From: Streptomyces malaysiensis subsp. samsunensis
GTDB taxonomy: Bacteria > Actinomycetota > Actinomycetes > Streptomycetales > Streptomycetaceae
DNA: 64,000 bases
Assembly: GCF_024519315.1 (NCBI RefSeq)
Contig: NZ_JANIIC010000060.1
Location: forward strand, 1-64,000
Direction: 5' to 3'
Under the pieces are notes generated by a model. It was not told the DNA's origin, made no database searches, and saw only the letters and a list, made by a program, of their open reading frames with translations. The translations under genes and the position numbers were made by a program. The number at the start of each line of letters is the position of its first letter. Within the stretch, counting starts at the first letter, position 1. Below, piece by piece: positions 42,714 through 50,499 of the stretch.

Positions 42714-44474
42714 TCATCCCTGGTCGTCTTGGTGTTTGTCCCGGTGCTGTGGGCTCGCCCCGGGGCGCGTGGCATCGCGCCCGTGGGCTCGCTCACTGAG
42801 CTCGATGGCTTCGCGGAGTACCTGGCGGTCGTCGAAGGCACGGACCACGCCGGCGATGTCCTGGCCCAGTTCGTGCCCCTTGCCCGCCACGATGACGGTA
42901 TCGCCCGGCTCGGCGCGGGCGACGGCGGCCGCGATGGCGTTGGCCCGGTCCTCCTCGACCAGCACATCACCGCGTTCGTGGGCGGGCACCTCGGCGGCGC
43001 CCGCGAGCATGGCGGCGAGGATCGCGAGCGGATCCTCGGAGCGGGGGTTGTCGGAGGTGAGGACGGCCGTGTCGCTGTACCGGGCCACCGCGGCGCCCAT
43101 GGGTCCGCGCTTGAGCCGGTCGCGGTCCCCGCCGCAGCCGAGGACGGCGTGCAGCTTGCCGTCGGTCACCTTACGGAGGGCACGCAGCACCGACTCCACG
43201 GCGTCGGTCTTGTGGGCGTAGTCGACGACCGCGAGGTAGGGCTGGCCCACGTCGACCCGCTCCAGCCGACCCGGTACACCGGGGACGGCGGCGATGCCGT
43301 CCGCGGCCGTCTGCGGGTCGATCCCGGCGGCGGCGAGCGCCACGACGGCGGCGAGCGCGTTGGCCACGTTGAAGGGGCCCGGGAGGGGCGCCGCGGCCCG
43401 TACGGACTCACCGTTCGGGCCGACGGCGGTGAAGGTCGAGCCGAGCGGGCCGACCTCGACGTCCGCGGCGCGCCAGTGGGCGTCGGGGTGGCCCTCGGCG
43501 GAGAAGGTGGTGACGGGCACCTCGGACTGCTCGATCAGGCGGCGGCCGTACTCGTCGTCGTAGTTGATCACTCCGGCGCGGCTGCGGGCCTTGGTGAACA
43601 GCTGGGCCTTGGCCTGGAAGTAGTCCTCCATGCCGGAGTGGAACTCCATGTGCTCCGGGCTGAGGTTGTTGAAGACCGCGACGTCGAAGACGCAGCCGTC
43701 GACGCGGCCGAGGACCAGGGCGTGGCTGGAGACCTCCATGACGACCGAGCGGACGTCGCGCTCCCGCATGACCGCGAACAGGGCTTGCAGATCGGTGGCC
43801 TCGGGGGTGGTGCGCTCGGACTTGATGCGCTCGTCGCCGATGCGCGTCTCCACGGTGCCGATGAGACCCGTAAGGCCGCCGTCGTGCTTCGCGGCGGCCT
43901 TGAGGCCGCCTTCGATGAGGTAGGCGGTCGTGGTCTTGCCCGAGGTGCCGGTGATGCCGATCTGGAGCAGGTCGCTGCCCGGCTCGCCGTAGATCGTGGC
44001 GGCCAGCGCGCCCATCCGGCCGCGCGGGTTCTCCACCGCGAGGACCGGCAGTCCGGTGGCGGCGGCGCGTTCGGCACCGGCCGGGTCGGTCAGCACCGCG
44101 ACCGCGCCGAGGTCGGCGGCCTGGGCGGCGAAGTCCGCGCCGTGGAGGCGGGCACCGGCCAGCGCGGCGTACACATCGCCGGGGCGTACGGCCCGCGAGT
44201 CATGGGTGATCCCGGTGACCGCGGCCCGCTCCGACGCTTCGGGGGTTTCGACGCCCAGCTGATCCGCCAGCTCCGCCAGCGGGATCGGGCGGACCTGGAG
44301 GGGACGGGGCGCTCCCGGGTATTCCACAGAAACGTCCTTCTGAGGGGTTTGGGACTGATCAGCTTGGGGCACGGCGGTGAGCGTACCCGGGACACCCGCT
44401 CCCCCGCGAAATGAGTCGGAGAAGAGGGGCCCCGCCGGACCGTGGTTCCCGGGGTCCGGCGTGATCGTCATCAC
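42714..44474 (-). CDS. murE: UDP-MurNAc-L-Ala-D-Glu:diaminopimelate ligase
   Basis: The protein is up to 586 residues; GTG 44472-44474 and ATG 44469-44471 are both possible starts. It has a 65-residue N-terminal extension, then the MurE fold with DSRAVRPGDVYAAL, ATP loop ITGTSGKTTTAYLIEGGL, NNLSPEHMEFHSGMEDYFQAK and VVDYAHKTDAV. The motif DNPR in LTSDNPRSEDPLAIL is the diaminopimelate-type signature, in keeping with the LL-DAP peptidoglycan of Streptomyces. The last 20 residues are hydrophilic. It begins 12 bases after ftsI. Confidence 0.96.
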   Translation of the reverse strand: MMTITPDPGNHGPAGPLFSDSFRGGAGVPGTLTAVPQADQSQTPQKDVSVEYPGAPRPLQVRPIPLAELADQLGVETPEASERAAVTGITHDSRAVRPGDVYAALAGARLHGADFAAQAADLGAVAVLTDPAGAERAAATGLPVLAVENPRGRMGALAATIYGEPGSDLLQIGITGTSGKTTTAYLIEGGLKAAAKHDGGLTGLIGTVETRIGDERIKSERTTPEATDLQALFAVMRERDVRSVVMEVSSHALVLGRVDGCVFDVAVFNNLSPEHMEFHSGMEDYFQAKAQLFTKARSRAGVINYDDEYGRRLIEQSEVPVTTFSAEGHPDAHWRAADVEVGPLGSTFTAVGPNGESVRAAAPLPGPFNVANALAAVVALAAAGIDPQTAADGIAAVPGVPGRLERVDVGQPYLAVVDYAHKTDAVESVLRALRKVTDGKLHAVLGCGGDRDRLKRGPMGAAVARYSDTAVLTSDNPRSEDPLAILAAMLAGAAEVPAHERGDVLVEEDRANAIAAAVARAEPGDTVIVAGKGHELGQDIAGVVRAFDDRQVLREAIELSERAHGRDATRPGASPQHRDKHQDDQG

Positions 44475-44486
44475 TGCTGGGTCCGC

Positions 44487-46469
44487 TCACTGGCCCGGGT
44501 TGTAGCTCACGGGGAGCCGTTTGGGCTGCTTCCCGGACGGCGGGACCTGAAGGGCCTTGAGGCCGAACTCCATGACCTTCTTGTAGACGGGCCCGCAGAC
44601 CTGGCCGCCGAAGTAGCTGCCCTTGGTCGGGTTCTGAACGGCACAGTAGACGGTCAGCCGCGGTTTGTCGGCCGGGGCGAAGCCCGCGAAGGACGCGGTG
44701 TACCCGCGGTAGCGGCCGGTCTTGGGGTCCACCCGGTTGGAAGTGCCGGTCTTGCCCGCGACAAGATAGCCGGGGATCTTGGCCTTGGTGCCGGTGCCCT
44801 GCTGGTCGTCGACGACCGACTCGAGCATCTCGGCGAGCGTCTTCGCGGTCTCCTTGCTGACGACACGCGTCTTCTCGGGGGCGGGCGCGGCCGTGAAGTC
44901 GCCGTCGGGCCCCCTGGAGCCGCGGACGAGGGTGGGCGCGATGCGCTCGCCCCCGTTGGCGATGGTGGAGTACACCGAGGCCGCCTGGACGGCGTTGAGC
45001 GACAGCCCCTGGCCGAACGGGATCGTGTACTGCTGCGAGGCGCTCCAGTCCTGCGGCCGGGCCAGGATGCCCGGGGTCTCGCCGGGGAAGCCGAGCCCGG
45101 TGGGCCGGCCGATCCCGAACTTGCGCAGGTAGGAGTAGAGGATCTGGTTCTTCTCGGCCTTGGTCTTGCCCAGCTGCTCGGTGGCGAGGATCGTGCCGAT
45201 GTTGCTGGACTTGGCGAGCACGCCGTTGAGCGTGAGGTACCAGGTCTGATGGTCGATGTCGTCGGCGAAGGCCCGGTCGGCGCGCGGCAGCCGGTTGGGG
45301 ACCACCACATGGGTGTCCCAGCGCGCCACGCCCTCCTGGAGGACGGCGGCCATGGACATCAGCTTGCTGACGCTGCCGGGCTCGTACGCGTCGGAGACGG
45401 CGGCGTTGCCCAGGGCGTCGGCGTTCGTGGTGGTGATGTCGTTGGGGTCGAAGCCGGGGGCGTTGGCCAGCGCCAGGAGCTGTCCGGTGCGGGTGTCCTG
45501 GACGATCACATAGCCGCGGTCGGCCCCGGACTTGCGGACCTGGTCGGCGATGGCGCTCTGGGCGGCCCACTGGATGTCCCGGTCGATGGTCAGCTCGAAG
45601 TCGCTGCCGGGGACCGCGGGCTGCTCCTTGACGTCGCCGGTGGGCACCTGGTGGCCGCCGGACTGGGCGTAGACGCGCTTGCCGTCCTTGCCCCCGAGCT
45701 TCTTGTCGAGCTGCTGCTCGAGCCCGGCGGCGCCACGGCCGTCGGCGTCCACGAATCCCAGTATCCCGGCGGCGAGGTCCCCGTTCGGATAGACCCGCTT
45801 GCTGTGCGCCTCACGGTTGACCCCGGCCAGGACATTGGTGCCCTTGCCCTTGGCCGCCGCGTCGTCCAGGGCGCTCTTCAGGTCCTTGATCTGGTTCCAG
45901 ACCTGCGGGGACTGCTGCCGGGCGAGCACGACGTACTGCGACGCGGGGTTGTCGGTGAGCTTCTTCTCCAGGTCCGCCGGCTCCTTGCCGAGGATCGGCG
46001 CGAGCAGGGCCGCGGCCTGGCGCGGCGCGTCATGGGTCTTGGCCGTCTTGGGCGCGAGGAGGTCGGGGGCGGCGGTGATGTCGTACGCGTCCACCGTGGT
46101 GGCCAGGTCGACGCCGTTGCGGTCGGTGATGGAGCCGCGCTCGGCGGACAGCTTCACCGGGATGTAGCGGTTGACGTTGGCCTTGGCCGAGTAGGCGCTG
46201 GCGTCGACGGCCTGCACCTGGAGCAGCCTTACGACGAAGATCAGCATGACGAGGGTGAGGCCGAGGCTGATCAGTCGCAGCCGGGGGCGCGGGCTGCCCA
46301 GCCGAAGCGCCGGGGGGCCACCGGGGCGCGGGCGCTGGGCCGGGCGGCCGGACGACCCGCCCTGGCGCTCGCCGGGGCGGCGTGCCGCGGCCTGGCGCGG
46401 GCGGCGGTCACCACGCGGCCCGGCGGGGCCGGGCACCCCGCGGCGGCGGGGGTCCCTGGGCGCGGTCAC
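44487..46469 (-). CDS. ftsI: Septal transpeptidase FtsI (PBP3-type)
   Basis: The 660-residue class B penicillin-binding protein has an arginine and proline-rich cytoplasmic N-terminus (1-65) and one membrane helix (LRLISLGLTLVMLIFVVRLLQ). The PBP dimer domain starts at AERGSITDRNGVDLA and the transpeptidase domain follows. The active-site motifs are SVSK (in YEPGSVSKLMSMAAV), SSN (in AKSSNIGT) and KTG (in VAGKTGTSN). I chose GTG 46467-46469, which overlaps the stop of a possible small gene as GTGA; the frame stays open to 46616 without clear coding character. It works with FtsW in septation. Confidence 0.94.
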   Translation of the reverse strand: MTAPRDPRRRGVPGPAGPRGDRRPRQAAARRPGERQGGSSGRPAQRPRPGGPPALRLGSPRPRLRLISLGLTLVMLIFVVRLLQVQAVDASAYSAKANVNRYIPVKLSAERGSITDRNGVDLATTVDAYDITAAPDLLAPKTAKTHDAPRQAAALLAPILGKEPADLEKKLTDNPASQYVVLARQQSPQVWNQIKDLKSALDDAAAKGKGTNVLAGVNREAHSKRVYPNGDLAAGILGFVDADGRGAAGLEQQLDKKLGGKDGKRVYAQSGGHQVPTGDVKEQPAVPGSDFELTIDRDIQWAAQSAIADQVRKSGADRGYVIVQDTRTGQLLALANAPGFDPNDITTTNADALGNAAVSDAYEPGSVSKLMSMAAVLQEGVARWDTHVVVPNRLPRADRAFADDIDHQTWYLTLNGVLAKSSNIGTILATEQLGKTKAEKNQILYSYLRKFGIGRPTGLGFPGETPGILARPQDWSASQQYTIPFGQGLSLNAVQAASVYSTIANGGERIAPTLVRGSRGPDGDFTAAPAPEKTRVVSKETAKTLAEMLESVVDDQQGTGTKAKIPGYLVAGKTGTSNRVDPKTGRYRGYTASFAGFAPADKPRLTVYCAVQNPTKGSYFGGQVCGPVYKKVMEFGLKALQVPPSGKQPKRLPVSYNPGQ

Positions 46470-46678
46470 GCGACGGCCGCCGTCTGCTCGGTGGCGGTCA
46501 CCGGTCCGGTGGTCATCCCCGGCTCGGCGGCCGCCCGCGGCCGGGTGGCCGTCCCCGGTCCGGCTGCGGCCGTCCACGGCTCGGCGGTGGCCGTCCACGG
46601 CTCGGCGGCCCTCCACGGCGCGCGGGCGGTCGTCCGCGCGGGCGGGCCGGGCTGGGCGCGGGCTGGGGATCGCGTCAC
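46466..46678 (-). CDS. Possible small Pro/Ala/Thr-rich protein between ftsL and ftsI
   Basis: A 70-codon frame starts at GTG 46676-46678, eight bases after the ftsL stop, and ends with TGA at 46466-46468, overlapping the ftsI GTG. About 93% of its codons end in G or C, higher than the overlapping extension of the ftsI frame (about 84%). The product is rich in Ala, Pro, Thr and Arg, with near-repeats of EPWTA, and has no membrane helix or known domain. The tight fit between two genes supports translation; the low complexity and lack of homology argue for caution. It could instead be a linker that only lets ribosomes reach ftsI. Confidence 0.35.
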   Translation of the reverse strand: MTRSPARAQPGPPARTTARAPWRAAEPWTATAEPWTAAAGPGTATRPRAAAEPGMTTGPVTATEQTAAVA

Positions 46679-46686
46679 CGTGTCAC

Positions 46687-47310
46687 CTACTGAGGGTCCG
46701 GGGTGGCCTCCGCGGAGGCGGAGACGGAGGCAGAGTGGGAAGCCGAGGCCGAGACGCCGGTGGGCGGCGCCCACGGGGTCACGGAGGGCGTGGCGGACGC
46801 CGTGCCCGCGCCCGCCCCGGACGGGGTGGCGGTCGGCGGCGCCGGCGGTGCGAGGACGGACGGGGTGGGCGAGGACCCGTACCGGGTGGACGCCGCCTCG
46901 GACGGCGCGGGGTCGGGCGCGGACGGCAACACCGCGCCGGGGGCGCCGAGCACCGAGGGCTGCCCCGTGACGGGGGCGGGCACCCCGCTGACCGAACCGT
47001 CCGGATTGAGGAAGACCGGGTTTCCGCCGGGCACCATCCCCAGCTGCCGGGCGCGCCGCTCCAGTTCGGCGGGGGCGGAGAGCTTGTCGACGTCCTGCTG
47101 GAGCGCCTGGCGCTCGTCGGTGAGCTCGTTGGTCTGCTTCTCGAGCTTGCTGAGCTCGAACGACCCTTGGTTGAGGGAGGAGTTCAACAGCAGCAGAGCG
47201 ATCAGGCCGGAGCCGAGCAGGACCACGACGAGCAGCACGAAGGGTGTGCGCCTGGCCGGGGTGGCCCCCGGCACCGGCCGTCCTTTCGGCCGCGTCCCCC
47301 GCACGCTCAT
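46687..47310 (-). CDS. ftsL: FtsL-like septum formation protein with long Ser/Ala/Pro tail
   Basis: The 207-residue protein has a short basic cytoplasmic part (1-22), one membrane helix (PFVLLVVVLLGSGLIALLLL, 23-42) and a leucine-zipper-like coiled coil (LSKLEKQTNELTDERQALQQDVDKL). The PAELERRARQLGMVPG element is shared by actinobacterial FtsL and DivIC. The remaining 110 residues are a low-complexity serine, alanine, proline and threonine tail. Its ATG overlaps the rsmH stop as ATGA. It probably forms the FtsQ-FtsL-DivIC complex that activates FtsW/FtsI. Confidence 0.9.
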   Translation of the reverse strand: MSVRGTRPKGRPVPGATPARRTPFVLLVVVLLGSGLIALLLLNSSLNQGSFELSKLEKQTNELTDERQALQQDVDKLSAPAELERRARQLGMVPGGNPVFLNPDGSVSGVPAPVTGQPSVLGAPGAVLPSAPDPAPSEAASTRYGSSPTPSVLAPPAPPTATPSGAGAGTASATPSVTPWAPPTGVSASASHSASVSASAEATPDPQ

Positions 47311-48269
47311 GGGCCGACCTCCTCCCGGATGCGCTCCGCACCCCGGAAGCGGGCCGGGGTGGCCCGGCGGTTCTCGGCGATCTCCTCCTCGGTGGGCAGC
47401 TCGGCGCCACGGGTGAGCAGCTTCAGCCGGGGCTGGTAGCGCTCGGGGATGACCGGCAGCCCGGGGGGCGCCGTATGGCTGGCACCGGCCGCGAACACCC
47501 GCTTGACCAGGCGGTCCTCCAGCGAGTGATACGACAGCACGGCGATCCGCCCGCCGACCGCGAGGGTCCTCACGGCCGCCGGAATGGCCCGCTCCAGAAC
47601 CGCGAGCTCGCCGTTGACCTCGATCCGCAGCGCCTGGAAGGTGCGCTTGGCCGGATTGCCGCCGGTGCGCTTGGCAGCCTGGGGCAGCGCATCACGGATC
47701 AGCTCGACGAGCCGGGCGCTGTTGGTGAAGGGCTCCTTGGCGCGCTCGCGCACCACCGCGTCCACGATCTTCTTGGCGAACTTCTCCTCGCCGTACGCCC
47801 GCAGGATGCGCACCAGCTCGCCCGGCGGGTAGGTGTTGAGCACCTCCGCCGCGCTGACTCCGGTGGTCTGGTCCATCCGCATGTCCAGCGGGGCGTCCTG
47901 GGCGTAGGCGAAACCGCGCTCGGCCTCGTCCAGCTGCATGGACGACACGCCGAGGTCGAAGAGGATCCCCTGGACGCGCGGGACGCCGAGCCGGTCGAGG
48001 ACCTCCGGCAGCTCGTCGTAGACCGCGTGGACCAGCGTGGCCCGATCGCCGTACGGGGCGAGCCGCTCACCGGCGAGCCGCAGCGCGGACGGGTCGCGGT
48101 CGAGGGCGATGAGCCGGGCCTCGGGGAAGTCTCGCAGCAGCGCCTCACTGTGGCCGCCGAGGCCCAGGGTGCAGTCGACCACGACCGCGCCGGGCTGGGC
48201 GAGAGCGGGTGCCAGCATGTCCAGGCAGCGCTGGAGCATGACGGGAACATGGAGAGCGTTGCTGCTCAT
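47307..48269 (-). CDS. rsmH: 16S rRNA (cytosine-1402-N4)-methyltransferase
   Basis: The 320-residue SAM-dependent enzyme (formerly MraW) methylates C1402 of 16S rRNA. Motifs are HVPVMLQRCLDMLAP, the SAM loop VVDCTLGLGGHSEALL, FDLGVSSMQLDEAERGFAY, NTYPPGELVRIL and IAVLSYHSLEDRLVKRVF. I start at ATG 48267-48269; the frame continues to GTG 48317 but there the AGGAGG would touch the start codon. It is the first gene of the dcw operon; no mraZ is present upstream. Confidence 0.95.
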   Translation of the reverse strand: MSSNALHVPVMLQRCLDMLAPALAQPGAVVVDCTLGLGGHSEALLRDFPEARLIALDRDPSALRLAGERLAPYGDRATLVHAVYDELPEVLDRLGVPRVQGILFDLGVSSMQLDEAERGFAYAQDAPLDMRMDQTTGVSAAEVLNTYPPGELVRILRAYGEEKFAKKIVDAVVRERAKEPFTNSARLVELIRDALPQAAKRTGGNPAKRTFQALRIEVNGELAVLERAIPAAVRTLAVGGRIAVLSYHSLEDRLVKRVFAAGASHTAPPGLPVIPERYQPRLKLLTRGAELPTEEEIAENRRATPARFRGAERIREEVGP

Positions 48270-48679
48270 TGCGCTGCTCGTGCGCCCTTCTGAGGATCGG
48301 GCGAGGATGATACGCACCTCCTGGGTCCCCGCCCGCTCTGAAGGGGAAGAGGTCTACTGGCGCCGGGGAAGTGACGTCAGGCGACCGGAGCGGGAGGAGG
48401 CCGAGGGGTACGTACGCACCGCGCTCACGCGAAATTCCGGGATCCGAGGGGAGCGTCTCGCCTCCCACTTCGCGCCACTTTAGTCCACTCGTCCCTTCGG
48501 TCAACCAACCGGCCAGCGCGTCCCGCCCCGGGGGTGGCATCGCCTCCCTCGGGCCCCACACCACGAGGTGCGGGGGGTTGTGGGCTGTCTCACATCACCC
48601 CTTCGGCCCACCCCGTTGCCCTCTTTTGCCCTACCTAAAGAGAAGACAAAATCCGCTGGTGAAAGGTAGCGTCGTCATC
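48270..48679. promoter_or_regulatory. Divergent promoter region between rsmH and carbonic anhydrase genes
   Basis: This 410-base interval holds no convincing gene. It should contain the main promoter of the dcw operon (minus strand) and that of the carbonic anhydrase gene (plus strand). The one structured element I note is CTCTTT (48621-48626) / AAAGAG (48637-48642), an inverted repeat in an AT-richer patch 40-60 bases upstream of the carbonic anhydrase start. Confidence 0.5.
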
Positions 48680-49234
48680 ATGTCGATATCAGCGCCGCAG
48701 CCGAATCCGTCCACCGACCGCGACGCCCGCACGGGAGACACGGTCACCGACCGCCTTGTAGAGGCCAACCGCAAATACGCCGAGCAGTTCGCCGACCCCG
48801 GGATGGACGCGCGGCCCGTGCGGCGCGTCGCCGTCGTCGCGTGCATGGACGCCCGTCTGGACCTGCACGAGGCACTCGGCCTGGAGCTGGGCGACTGCCA
48901 CACCATCCGCAACGCGGGCGGTGTGGTCACCGACGACATCATCCGTTCCCTGACCATCAGCCAGCGGGCGCTCGGGACCCGCAGCGTCGTGCTCATCCAC
49001 CACACCGGCTGCGGTCTGCTGAACCTCACCGAGGACTTCCGGCATGAGCTGGAGGAGGAGGTGGGCCAGCGTCCGCCGTGGGCGGTCGAGGCGTTCAGGG
49101 ACCTCGACGCGGATGTCCGCCAGTCGATGCAGCGGGTGCGCACCTCGCCGTTCCTGTTGCACACCGACGACATCCGCGGCTTTGTCTTCGATGTGACGAC
49201 CGGTCTGCTGCGGGAGGTCACGCCGCGAAGGTGA
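48680..49234 (+). CDS. Beta-class carbonic anhydrase
   Basis: The 184-residue enzyme interconverts CO2 and bicarbonate. The zinc ligands and catalytic dyad are visible as C55, D57 and R59 (VACMDARLD) and H108 with C111 (IHHTGCG), and the RNAGG segment follows at 77-81. It is somewhat shorter than plant-type beta enzymes and fits the short actinobacterial group. The start is ATG 48680 with AAAGG some 15 bases upstream. It is divergent from the dcw operon. Confidence 0.93.
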   Translation: MSISAPQPNPSTDRDARTGDTVTDRLVEANRKYAEQFADPGMDARPVRRVAVVACMDARLDLHEALGLELGDCHTIRNAGGVVTDDIIRSLTISQRALGTRSVVLIHHTGCGLLNLTEDFRHELEEEVGQRPPWAVEAFRDLDADVRQSMQRVRTSPFLLHTDDIRGFVFDVTTGLLREVTPRR

Positions 49235-49281
49235 GGGACCGCTGAAGGGATTCAGCGCCCGAACTCGTACAAGCGTGACAA

Positions 49282-49301
49282 ATAACCCCGGGTTATCCAC
49301 A
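49282..49301 (+). promoter_or_regulatory. Palindrome fused to a DnaA-box-like 9-mer
   Basis: ATAACCC-C-GGGTTAT (49282-49296) is a near-perfect palindrome with one central base, and the overlapping TTATCCACA (49293-49301) matches the classical DnaA box. It lies between the carbonic anhydrase gene and moxR. Confidence 0.45.
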
Positions 49302-49350
49302 GCCGAGTGACGCGAGGCCGCGGAGACCGCAAGAATGCATAGGTGACATC

Positions 49351-49374
49351 GTCCCCCGCAACCACGCGGGGGAC
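49351..49374 (+). promoter_or_regulatory. Hairpin in the moxR leader
   Basis: GTCCCCCGC and GCGGGGGAC form a perfect 9-bp stem with a six-base loop, 73 bases before the moxR start. It may terminate upstream transcription or fold in the leader. Confidence 0.5.
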
Positions 49375-49446
49375 AGATGCCAGCGTTTGCGGTGGGCCGG
49401 TCCGTTCCGAGGGCAACGGCCCTGAGAACGGGCCGAGGAGGGCCGG

Positions 49447-50499
49447 GTGACGACCTATGACGAGCGAGCGAGCCTCAGCGATCTGACCACCACAGCGGAG
49501 CGGATCCGCCGGTCGGTGGAGAGTGTGATCGAGGGCAAGCCCGAGGTCGTGCGGCTTTCGCTGACCGTGCTGCTCGCCGAGGGGCATCTGCTGATCGAGG
49601 ACGTCCCGGGCGTGGGCAAGACGATGCTGGCCAAGGCGCTCGCGCGGTCCATCGACTGCTCCGTGCGGCGGATCCAGTTCACCCCGGATCTGCTGCCGTC
49701 CGACATCACCGGCGTGAGCATCTTCGACCAGCAGCGCAAGGAGTTCGAGTTCAAGCCGGGCGCCATCTTCGCCCAGATCGTGATCGGCGACGAGATCAAC
49801 CGCGCCTCGCCCAAGACCCAGTCCGCGCTGCTGGAGTCGATGGAGGAGCGCCAGGTCACCATCGACGGGGAGAGCTACGAGCTGCCCGACCCCTTCATGG
49901 TGGTGGCCACGCAGAACCCGGTCGAGATGGAGGGCACCTATCCGCTGCCCGAGGCGCAGCGCGACCGCTTCATGGCCCGTGTCTCGATCGGATACCCCAG
50001 CCCCCAGGCCGAGCTCCAGATGCTGGACGTCCACGGCGGTGTCTCCCCGCTGGACGACATGCAGCCCGTCGCGCACGCCCATGAGATCGTCAAGCTGGTC
50101 GAGGCGGTGCGCTCGGTGCATGTCGCCGAGGCCGTCCGGCGTTACGCGGTGGACCTGGTGGCCGCCACCCGCAACCACCCCGATCTGCGGCTGGGCGCCT
50201 CGCCCCGCGCCACGCTGCATCTGCTGCGGGCGGCCAAGGCGTCCGCCGCGCTGGCCGGGCGGGACTTCGCGCTGCCGGACGATGTGCAGTCCCTCGCCGT
50301 CGCGGTGCTGGCCCACCGGCTGCTGCCCACCGCGCAGGCCCAGCTGAACCGGCGCACCTCGGAGCAGGTCGTCACGGACATCGTGCAGCGCACCCCGGTG
50401 CCCACCTCAGGCCCGCGCGGCACGGGTGGGATGCCACCCATGCCGCCCATGCCTCCGGCCGACTACGGCCGGCCGCAGCCGGGCGCCCGGAGGCTGTGA
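49447..50499 (+). CDS. MoxR-type AAA+ ATPase
   Basis: The 350-residue AAA+ protein has Walker A VPGVGKTML near residue 56, Walker B IVIGDEINRASP near 113, sensor 1 VVATQNPVEMEGTYPLPEAQRDRF and a C-terminal helical lid. Residues 320-350 are a methionine, proline and glycine-rich tail. MoxR proteins act as chaperones that mature partner protein complexes. It starts with GTG after GAGGAGGG and its stop overlaps the next gene, so it forms a coupled unit with DUF58 and transglutaminase proteins, a widespread trio. Confidence 0.95.
   Translation: MTTYDERASLSDLTTTAERIRRSVESVIEGKPEVVRLSLTVLLAEGHLLIEDVPGVGKTMLAKALARSIDCSVRRIQFTPDLLPSDITGVSIFDQQRKEFEFKPGAIFAQIVIGDEINRASPKTQSALLESMEERQVTIDGESYELPDPFMVVATQNPVEMEGTYPLPEAQRDRFMARVSIGYPSPQAELQMLDVHGGVSPLDDMQPVAHAHEIVKLVEAVRSVHVAEAVRRYAVDLVAATRNHPDLRLGASPRATLHLLRAAKASAALAGRDFALPDDVQSLAVAVLAHRLLPTAQAQLNRRTSEQVVTDIVQRTPVPTSGPRGTGGMPPMPPMPPADYGRPQPGARRL

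Noticed and set aside
46470..46616. N-terminal extension of FtsI in its own frame
   Set aside because: The extension is repetitive, with lower third-position GC than the overlapping small frame and no ribosome-binding site. The GTGA overlap at 46466-46469 favours the shorter FtsI.
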